Source: Shinella lacus (GTDB lineage Bacteria; Pseudomonadota; Alphaproteobacteria; Rhizobiales; Rhizobiaceae). From it: DNA of 64,000 bases. The notes below the pieces were generated by a model. It had not been told where the DNA came from and did no database searches. It saw only the letters and a program-made list of their open reading frames with translations. The position numbers and the translations under genes are program-made. This document shows, one piece after another, positions 20,651-29,600 of the stretch. The stretch lies in NCBI RefSeq assembly GCF_010994755.1, contig NZ_WHSB02000009.1, positions 167,732-231,731 of the forward strand. Reading direction: 5' to 3'. Within the stretch, counting starts at the first letter, position 1. Each line of letters opens with the position of its first letter.

Positions 20651-22408
20651 GTGTCTTTGTTTCAGGTCTATGCAAGAGCTCTCAGTTATCTGGGGGTCTA
20701 CAAGATTCGTGTGGGTTCGGTGGTTGTCGCCAATATCGTGCTCGCGGTCATCACCATTGCCGAGCCGATCCTCTTCGGTCGCATCATCGACGCCATTTCC
20801 TCCAAGGGCGACGTAACGCCGATGCTCCTGATGTGGGCAGGCTTCGGCCTGTTCAACACCTTCGCCTATGTGCTCGTCGCCCGCGAGGCGGACCGCCTGG
20901 CCCATGGCCGGCGCGCGAGCCTCCTGACGGAAGCCTTCGGCCGCATCATCTCCATGCCGCTCTCCTGGCACAGCCAGCGCGGCACCTCCAATGCCCTGCA
21001 CACGCTGCTGCGCGCCTGCGAAACGCTGTTCGGCCTCTGGCTCGAATTCATGCGCACGCACCTGGCCACCGCCATCGCGCTGGTGCTGCTCATCCCCACC
21101 GCCTTCGTGATGGATTATCGCCTGTCGCTGGTGCTGGTCGTGCTCGGTGTGCTCTATGTCATCATCGGCAAGGTGGTGATGAACCGCACCCGCGAGGGCC
21201 AGGCCTCGGTGGAAAACCACTACCACACCGTCTTCTCCCATGTGTCGGACTCCATCAGCAACGTTTCGGTCGTGCACAGCTACAACCGCATCGAGGCCGA
21301 GACGCGCGAACTGAAGCGCTTTGCCGAACGGCTGATCAATGCGCAGTTCCCGGTGCTCGACTGGTGGGCGATTGCCAGCGCGCTCAACCGCATCGCGTCG
21401 ACCATTTCGATGATGACCATCCTCGTCATCGGCACGGTGCTGGTGCAGCGCGGCGAAATCCGCGTCGGCGACGTCATCGCCTTCATCGGTTTTGCCGGCC
21501 TGCTCATCGGCCGCCTGGACCAGATGAAAGCCTTTGCCACGCAGATTTTCGAGGCCCGCGCCAAGCTTGAAGACTTCTTCACGCTGGAAGATGCCGTCAA
21601 GGACCGCGAAGAGCCGTCGACGGCCGGCGAACTCGGCGACGTCAAAGGCAGGGTCGAATACCGCAATGTCTGCTTCGACTTCGCCAATGCCACCCAGGGC
21701 GTGCGCGACGTCTCCTTCACCGTCGAAGCCGGCCAGACCGTCGCCATCGTCGGCCCGACGGGCGCCGGCAAGACCACGCTGGTCAACCTGCTGCAGCGCG
21801 TCTACGAGCCGCGTTCCGGCCAGATCCTCATCGACGGCGTCGATATCGGCACGGTGACGCGCAAGTCGCTGCGCCGGTCGATCGCCACCGTGTTCCAGGA
21901 TGCGGGCCTGCTCAACCGCTCGATCTCAGACAATATCCGTCTCGGCCGCGAGGGCGCGACGCAGGAGGAAATCGAGGCGGCGGCCGAGGCGGCAGCGGCG
22001 AACGACTTCATCACCTCGCGCCAGAGCGGCTACGAGACCCATGTCGGCGAGCGCGGCAACCGTCTGTCGGGCGGCGAGCGCCAGCGCATCGCGATCGCCC
22101 GCGCGATCCTCAAGAACGCGCCGATCCTCGTGCTCGACGAGGCAACCAGCGCGCTCGACGTGGAGACCGAGGCCCGTGTGAAGTCGGCGATCGACCAGCT
22201 TCGCCGCAACCGCACGACCTTCATCATCGCCCACCGCCTGTCGACGGTGCGCGAGGCCGACCTCGTCGTGTTCATGGATCACGGCCAGATTGCAGAGATG
22301 GGCACGTTCAACGATCTCAGCCAGAGCAACGGCCGTTTTGCCGCGCTGCTCCGGGCAAGCGGCATCCTGACGGACGACGACGTGCGCAAGAGCCACACCG
22401 CCGCCTGA
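20651..22408 (+). CDS. ndvA: Cyclic beta-1,2-glucan exporter NdvA (ABC transporter)
   Basis: Fused membrane-ATPase half transporter of 585 residues that moves cyclic beta-1,2-glucan from cytoplasm to periplasm, needed for hypo-osmotic growth, motility and plant invasion in rhizobia. Six helices (about 20-295) are followed by an ABC domain with Walker A GPTGAGKT (368-375), signature LSGGE (473-477) and LVLDEAT (494-500). Start is GTG at 20651 (MSLFQVYARALSYLG). The synthase gene ndvB is 1.2 kb away on the other strand, and the gene ends nine bases from convergent opgC. Confidence 0.95.
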   Translation: MSLFQVYARALSYLGVYKIRVGSVVVANIVLAVITIAEPILFGRIIDAISSKGDVTPMLLMWAGFGLFNTFAYVLVAREADRLAHGRRASLLTEAFGRIISMPLSWHSQRGTSNALHTLLRACETLFGLWLEFMRTHLATAIALVLLIPTAFVMDYRLSLVLVVLGVLYVIIGKVVMNRTREGQASVENHYHTVFSHVSDSISNVSVVHSYNRIEAETRELKRFAERLINAQFPVLDWWAIASALNRIASTISMMTILVIGTVLVQRGEIRVGDVIAFIGFAGLLIGRLDQMKAFATQIFEARAKLEDFFTLEDAVKDREEPSTAGELGDVKGRVEYRNVCFDFANATQGVRDVSFTVEAGQTVAIVGPTGAGKTTLVNLLQRVYEPRSGQILIDGVDIGTVTRKSLRRSIATVFQDAGLLNRSISDNIRLGREGATQEEIEAAAEAAAANDFITSRQSGYETHVGERGNRLSGGERQRIAIARAILKNAPILVLDEATSALDVETEARVKSAIDQLRRNRTTFIIAHRLSTVREADLVVFMDHGQIAEMGTFNDLSQSNGRFAALLRASGILTDDDVRKSHTAA

Positions 22409-22417
22409 TCGACGTCA

Positions 22418-23587
22418 TCACTTCGGGGCGTCGCCCCCTTCAACCGGCAGGGCACGCATGCCCTGCCGTTTTGCGTTGGGGCCGGTGATGGAGGCCTGCC
22501 AGTCGAGGTAGCGCGCATAAGCGAAATGCAGCGCGATGCCGGCAAGCGTATAGAGAGTGCCGAGGACCGGGTTCTTGCCGGTCACGAACATCAGCACCTG
22601 CCCCGCCATGGCGAGGATCGTACCGAAGATGAAGACCGCCAGCGAATGCCGACCGACCGCCACCAGCGGATGGCTGATCGGCAGGGCCGCCCAGTTCGAC
22701 AGAACGGGGATCGTCGCCACCAGATAGGCGCCGGCCAGCACATGCAGCAGCCGCGTCGTCGACAGGAACGTCTTGTCGAAGCCCGTCAGCACCGCCGGCA
22801 GGCCATAGGAGAAGTCGATGTTCCACCAGGCGAGCACGACCCACAGCATCGAGACCACGAGATAGGTGGCCGAGAGCGCCAGCAGCACGGGATTGCGCGA
22901 AAAGCCCTTGCCCTTGGCGCGCAGCACGCCGACGAAGCCGATGACGAAGAGGAACTGCCAGGACAGCGGGTTGAGGAACCAGTAGCCGTCGTCGAGAAAA
23001 TTCGACGGCGCGATCCGCCAGATCCCGGCGCAAAGCCAGATCGTGCCCGAGACGGCGATCAGCAGGCGTACGCTACGCTGGTAGAGCCACAGGAAGCCCG
23101 GCAGCATCAGGAACAGCATGGCATACATGGAGAGGATGTTGTTGTAGCCGAACTGGTGGCCGAGCAGCACCATGCTGACGACGCCCTGTTCCGTGCGGTC
23201 GACGACGGCGCGCAGGTTGATTTCCGACAAGAGGTCCGGCCGCGAGAACCACAGCGCGCCGCCGGCGAAGATCGCGAAGGTGATGACGCTCGTCATGATA
23301 TGCGCGACATAGAGCGTCAGCGCGCGGCGCAGGATGCGAAGGGTCACCGCCAGCCGCTCGCCGACGGCAAAACGCCCGCCATAGGCAAGCCCGACCGACA
23401 TGCCGGAAATCAGCACGAAGGCTTCCGCCGAATCGGAAAAGCCGAAATTCTTGTGCGTCAGGTGTTCCAGGTACTGGCCGGGAACGTGGTTGACGAAGAT
23501 CGTCAGGAGGGCAAGCGCCCGGAAGACGTCGAGGCGCGTGTCGCGTGTCTGCGGCACGACGCCCCCCGGTCCATGTCTGTCAGTCAT
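22418..23587 (-). CDS. opgC: OpgC-type acyltransferase, succinylation of periplasmic glucans
   Basis: A 389-residue membrane protein with about ten hydrophobic helices. The start DTRLDVFRALALLTIFVNHVPG and GFSDSAEAFVLISGMSVGLAYGG are the OpgC family signature. OpgC proteins transfer succinyl groups to osmoregulated periplasmic glucans, giving them negative charge. It begins 28 bases after the ndvB stop on the same strand, so ndvB-opgC should be one transcript: backbone synthesis plus decoration. Confidence 0.9.
   Translation of the reverse strand: MTDRHGPGGVVPQTRDTRLDVFRALALLTIFVNHVPGQYLEHLTHKNFGFSDSAEAFVLISGMSVGLAYGGRFAVGERLAVTLRILRRALTLYVAHIMTSVITFAIFAGGALWFSRPDLLSEINLRAVVDRTEQGVVSMVLLGHQFGYNNILSMYAMLFLMLPGFLWLYQRSVRLLIAVSGTIWLCAGIWRIAPSNFLDDGYWFLNPLSWQFLFVIGFVGVLRAKGKGFSRNPVLLALSATYLVVSMLWVVLAWWNIDFSYGLPAVLTGFDKTFLSTTRLLHVLAGAYLVATIPVLSNWAALPISHPLVAVGRHSLAVFIFGTILAMAGQVLMFVTGKNPVLGTLYTLAGIALHFAYARYLDWQASITGPNAKRQGMRALPVEGGDAPK
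22445..22472 (+). terminator. ndvA terminator lying inside the opgC 3' coding end
   Basis: CGGCAGGGCA and TGCCCTGCCG pair around CGCA, followed by TTTT. It is 36 bases past the ndvA stop and is at the same time the last codons of opgC on the other strand. Confidence 0.65.
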
Positions 23588-23615
23588 GTCTGCTCTGGTC
23601 CACGATGGGGGTGGA

Positions 23616-26600
23616 TCAGACCAAATAACCCTCGTTTGAAGATTTGATGACAGTTCCGTTCACACTTGCTTGCCATCCACCGTCGCCGCCACGCTCGACG
23701 CGGATTTCCAGCGTGCGGCCATCGAGAACGAGCGTCGCCTCGTAGCCGTTCCAGGCTGCGGGCAGCACCGGCTCGATAAAGAGACGGCCGCCCTCCCGGC
23801 GGATGCCGAGAATGCCCTCGACGGCGGCCCGGTAGAGCCAGCCGGCCGAGCCCGTATACCAGGTCCAGCCGCCGCGCCCCGTCCGCTCGCCTTCGCCATA
23901 GACGTCGGCTGCGACGACATAGGGCTCGACGCGGTAGAGCTCGGCCGCCTCCGGGTTCTTGGCATGGTTGACGGGGTTCAGGAGGTTGAAGCAGGTCCAG
24001 GCGTCTTCGGCCCGGCCCTGGCGGGCCAGCGCCAGCACGACCCAGGTCGCGGCATGGGTATATTGCCCGCCGTTTTCCCGCACGCCCGGTGGATAGGCCT
24101 TGATATAGCCGGGCTCCTGCGGGGTCTCGATGAAGGGCGGGGTGAACAGGCGGATGATGCCGTTTTCCCGGTCGACGAGATCAGCCATGACCGCATCCAT
24201 CGCCTGGCGCGCGCGGTCCGCATCGCCCTCGCCGGAGAGCACGCTCCAGCTCTGCGCGATGGAATCGATGCGGCATTCGGCATTTCCGGCCGAGCCGAGC
24301 GGCGTGCCGTCGTCGAAATAGCCGCGGCGATAATAGGCGCCGTCCCAGCCGACTGTTTCCAGCGCCTGCCGGAGGCGGCCGAGATGGCCTTCCCAGAGAT
24401 CGGCGCGGCCGTGATCGCCACGCGTGCGGGCGATCGGGATGAAGCCGCGCAGCGTGCCGGCCAGGAACCAGCCGAGCCAGACGCTCGTGCCGCGGCCGGC
24501 TTCGCCGACCCGGTTCATGCCGTCGTTCCAGTCGCCGCCGAGCATCAGCGGCAGGCCGTTCTCCCCGGTGCGCTGAAGCGCCAGATCGAGGGCACGAGCG
24601 CAATGGTCGTAGAGAGGCGCCTCTTCCGCCGAGCGGCCCGGCTTGAAGAAGGCATCGTGCTGCCCTTCGGCGAGCGGCTGGCCTTCGATGAAGGCGAGCC
24701 TTTCGTCGAGCACCGTATTATCCCCGGTGACCCGGCAATAATATTCGACCGCATGGGCCAGCCACACCACGTCGTCGGAGATCGCGGTGCGCACGCCGGC
24801 GCCGCTGTCCGGCAGCCACCAATGCTGCACGTCGCCTTCGACGAACTGCCGCGCGGCGGCGTTGAGGATTTGCCCGCGGGCGAGTTCCGGACGATGCAGG
24901 ATGAAGGCCAGCGTGTCCTGCAACTGGTCGCGGAAGCCATAGGCGCCGCTCGCCTGGTAGAAGGCGGTGCGCGCCAGGATACGGCAACCGAGCGCCTGGT
25001 AGGGCAGCCAGTCGTTGACCATGCGGTCGAGGGCGGCATCCGGTGTCTTGACCTGAAGCGTGCCGGTGAAATCGTCCCAATAGCCGCGAATCGCCTTCAT
25101 GACCGTGTTGAAATCGGCCGTCCGGCTCTTGTCCGCAAGCGTTCGCGCACCGTCCGCATCCTCGGTGTCGCCGAGCACGAAGATCAGTTCGCGCTTCTCG
25201 CCCGGCTTCAGCGTGATGTCGACGGCGAGCGCCGCGCAGGGATCGCCGATGCCGTCGGCGGAGCCGGAGAGCGCCTGTCCGCTCACCACCGCCCCCGGCA
25301 GCACGATATCGCCGCCGCGGCCGATGAATTCGCGGCGCTTGGCGGTAAAGCCCGCAAGCGGCGCATCGACGGCGAAGAAGCTGGTCCGGCCGGCGAAATC
25401 GAAGCTGTAGGGGTTGGTCGCAAAGAGCGCGCCGCCCTCCTCGTCATGGCTGGTCAGCACGAAGGGCGCGGTCTTTGCCGCGTTGTTGCCCATCACCCAT
25501 TCGACATAGCCGTAGACCGTGAGGCTGCGCTCCGTCTCGCCGGTGTTTTTCACGACGAGGCGGGAATATTTGACCGGTTCCTCGGCGTCGACCGTCTGCA
25601 CGAGATCGAGCTCGATGCCGTCCTCCCAGCTGCGGAAGGCGCTGTAGCCGAGGCCATGCCAGGTCTCGAACTTCACCGTCGGCTTGCGCGACAGCGCCGC
25701 GAACGGCGTCATCACCGTACCGCGATCGCGATCACGCACATAGAAGGCCTCGCCCGGGCGGTTGATCACCGGGTCGTTGGTCCAGGCCGTCAGCTGGAAA
25801 TCACGCGAATTGCGGCTCCAGGTGAAGCCGGCGCCCTCGCCCGAGACGTGGAAGCCGAAATGCTGGTTGGAGATGACGTTGATCCACGGCTGCGGCGTCG
25901 CTTCGCCGCCGCGCAGCCGCATGGCATATTCCCGGCGCTCGCCGTTGAAACCGCCAAAGCCGTTCCAGAAGGTCAGGCCCTCGCCATCGATCGTCACCGG
26001 CTCGCCGGCCGGTGGTGCAGCAGGCTTCGGCAAGGTCGGATCGGCCTTCGTCTCCTCGTCGCCGCGCGGCGTGGAGAACAGAGCGACCGTGCGGGCGATC
26101 TGGTCCGAAAGGGAGCCGTTGCGGGCATGGAAGACGGCGCGCGCCGTGGCAAGCAGCGCCTGCCAGGTGGAAACCTCCATCAGGTCGCGGCGGACCGCGA
26201 AGATATGCTGGCGCACGCCATCGGACTGCCCGCGCATGCGCAGGTTCTCGCACATCTGGTCGAGCGCGTGCTGCATGTCCTGCGCATAGGAGGAGGCGCG
26301 TTCGTTGAGGATCACCAGGTCGGCGGTCACGCCGCGGTGGCGCAGATATTCCTGCGCGCGCAGCGCCTCGCGGGCGACATCGAGGTCGATATCGTCGTTG
26401 ATGCGCAGAACGAAGATCGGGAAGTCGCCCGAGATCGCCAGCGGCCAGAGCGCCGACTGGGCGGTAAGCCCCGTCTGGATGGTGCCGGTATCGGCACGCA
26501 GATGCATGTCCGGATAGATCAGGTAGCGGCCGAGCATCTGGAAGCTTGCAGCCTCCTGCGAGGTCACGCCGACATGACGCATGTGAACCTGCGAGCGCGT

Positions 26601-29600
26601 CCAGGCATGGATCATTTCGTGGTTGAACACGTCCGGATGGCGGTAACGGTCGATCGCGGCGTCCGCTTCGGCGCGGCTGGGCGCCGCGATGGTCCAGAAA
26701 ATGACCTTGACCTTCTTGCCCGCCGGCACGCGCACGACGCGGCGCAGCGCCATGACCGGATCGAGCGTGAAGCCGTCCGTGCCGGAGAGCTGCGCGCCGG
26801 CATCAAAAGCGGCGGCCGTCGTCAGCGAACGGCCGCGGCCGATGAAGCGGCGGCGATCGGTCTCGATCTCGGTGCGGCGCGACGGGCCGGCATTGTCCAC
26901 GATGAGATGGGCGATCACCATGTCCGGTTCGTTCGGATTGCGCTTCTGGCGCTCGGCGCGGATGACGTCGCCGCGCTTGCCGATCTCCGTCTTGATGAAC
27001 ATTTTCGAGAACATCGGATGGGCGCTGTCGGCATCATCCGTCGAGATGACGGGCTCCATATAGGAGGTCACCTCGATGAAGCGGTCTTCCGTGCCGGTGT
27101 TGAGCAGCGTCAGGCGGCGGCCTTCGGCATCGTGCTCGGTGGCGACGATGCATTCGACCTCGCTCGTCAGCGTGCCGACGGTCTTGATGAACTCCGCCTT
27201 GTCGTCGCCGAACTGGGTCTTCGTCACCTCGCCATCGATACGCTTCGGCTCGGCGGTAGCGGACCACCACTCGTTCGTCGCGGTATCGCGCAGGAAGAGG
27301 AAGGAACCCCAGCGGTCCTCGGTAGGATCGGGCTTCCAGCGCGTCACGGACTGGCCGTTCCAGCGCGAATAGCCGGCACCGGTCGCCGTCAGCATCACCG
27401 CATAGTGGCCGTTCGACAGGAAGACGGTCTCGCGTTCCTTGTTGAACGGCTCCTTGATGATGCGGATTTCCGGCCGCAGCAGGTCGGCCTGCGTGCTGCC
27501 GACGGTTTCCGGCTCGCGCTTGGCGTTGATGACCGGAATGTCGCGCGGCGCCTTTTCCTGGAGCAGCAGCTCGGCCGCCTCGATGACGGGGTCGGCATGG
27601 AAACGCTCGCGCAGCGCGCCGTTGAAGACGACGTTGGCGACGGCGGCGATCGACATGCCGTGATGGTGCGCCATGTAGTTGCGCACGACGGCGCAGGTCT
27701 TGCCCTCCGGCACGCGGGTCGGCGTGAAGTCGACCGCATCGTGGAAGCCGTAGACGCCGAGGGCGCCGAGCTTGCGCAGACGTTCGAGGTTTTCCAGCGC
27801 CTCCTTCGGCGCATATTGCGCCGCGAGCAGCGAGGCATAGGGCGCGATCACCGCATTCTGGCCGAGGCCGCGCTTCAGGCCGAGCGTCGGCACGCCGAAA
27901 TTGGTGTACTGGTAGGTCAGCTCATGGTCGCGGGCGTTGAAGGCCGCTTCCGAAATGCCCCAGGGCGTGCCGAGCCGGCGGCCATGGTTCATCTGCTCCA
28001 CCACGACGAGATTGTTCGTCTGGTTCAAGATGCCGCCCTGGCGCTCCTGCATGACGAGCGGCGGCATCAGGTACTCGAACATCGAGCCGGACCAGGAGAC
28101 CAGCGCGCCGCGCGAACCGACCGGCACCACCGGACGGCCGAGCTTGTACCAGTGCTCGGTCGGAAGATCGCCCTTGGCGATGGCGAAGAGGCTCGTCAGG
28201 CGCGCTTCCGAGGCGAGCAGGTCGTAGCAGGCCTCATCGAGCTCGTTGGTCTCGACGCGGTAGCCGATCGACAGCAGCCGGCGCTCCGGCCGGAACAGGA
28301 AGCCGAAATCCATCGAGAAGGCGATGTCGCGTGAACGGTCGCGCAGCACGACCAGGCGGTCGCGCAACGGCTCGATGCTGCCGAGGTCGAAGACGCTATC
28401 GGCAATATGCGCCTCGCAGGTCGCAACCAGCGCACCCGCCCATTTGACGAGCTCGCCGCTCTCGGCCGACTTGATCTCGTGGTCGAGGTTGACGATCAGC
28501 TTGTTGACGTCGCGCGCCAGCACCGAGAGGTTGATGACACGGATGGAGGCGAATTCGTGCTCGCGCTTGACGGCGGCGAGCGCATTCTGGAAGCCGGCGA
28601 TGCGCTCCTCGATGAGTCGGCGCAGCGGCCGCACGGTCTTGCGGTCGTCCGGCAGTTGCGCCAGCGTTTCGGAAAGGATCGAGGCGACGTCGCCGATGCC
28701 GTCCAGGCTGCCCTGCAGATGCGCCGACGGCGCCTCCGCCCATTCGCGGCACATGGAGGAGATGGCGATGAGGTGGCCGGCAAGGTTGCCGCTGTCGACC
28801 GCCGAGACATAGCGCGGGCCCAGCGTTTCCAGCGTGTTGGTGCGATACCAGTTGTAGAGATGGCCACGATATTTCGGCATGCCGTCGATGGTGGCGATCG
28901 TCTGTTCGAGACGGCGCACCGTCTCTTCAAACGAGATCCAGCCGAAATCGCGCGCGGAAATCACCGAGAGCAGATAGACGCCGACATTGGTCGGCGAGGT
29001 GCGTTCGGCAAGCACCGGCTGCGGCGTTTCCTGGAAGTTGTCCGGCGGCAGGTAGTGCTGCTCGGCGGTGACGAATTCCTCGAAATAGCGCCAGGTGCGC
29101 CGCGCGATCTTGCGCAGCTCGCTCGCCACATAGTCGGAGACGACGAGCTGGTCCTCGGTCTCCGCCGTCTGGCTGACATACCAGGCGATCATCGGCGAGA
29201 GCGCCCAGACGAGCGCGAAGGGAATGCCGATATAGGGAAGCCCGGTATCCGAGATCATGGCGAGCGCCACGGACAGCACCGCCAGCGCCGGCGCCTGCCA
29301 CATGGACTTGTAATGGGCGAGGATGCCACCGCGCGCAGCACTGTCGGCCTGCGCGGCCGTGCGCCATTCCAGCATCAGCTTGCGGCTGACCATGGTGCGA
29401 TAGAGCGAGCGCACGATCGCATCCGCCATCAGCGCCGCCGAATGGGCGATGAAGGCGATGCGCAGCGCCACCTGCGCATTGGCCGCGCGGATATCGGAGA
29501 AGACGCGGTGCACATGGGCGCGCGCGACGATGTCGTTGCGGCGCGGCATGACGCCGGAGATCAGCGACAGCGTCGGGGCGACGAAGAGCAGGAAGATCAG

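Noticed and set aside
23670..28334. A 1554-residue open frame antisense to ndvB, and similar long frames opposite acnA (11044-13452), pyc (16119-19508), metH (33069-36635) and amaB/aminotransferase (51451-54477)
   Set aside because: High-GC genes with strong third-position bias leave the opposite frame open. The translations are rich in Arg/His/Gly/Asp, lack any family motif, and lie over unmistakable genes.
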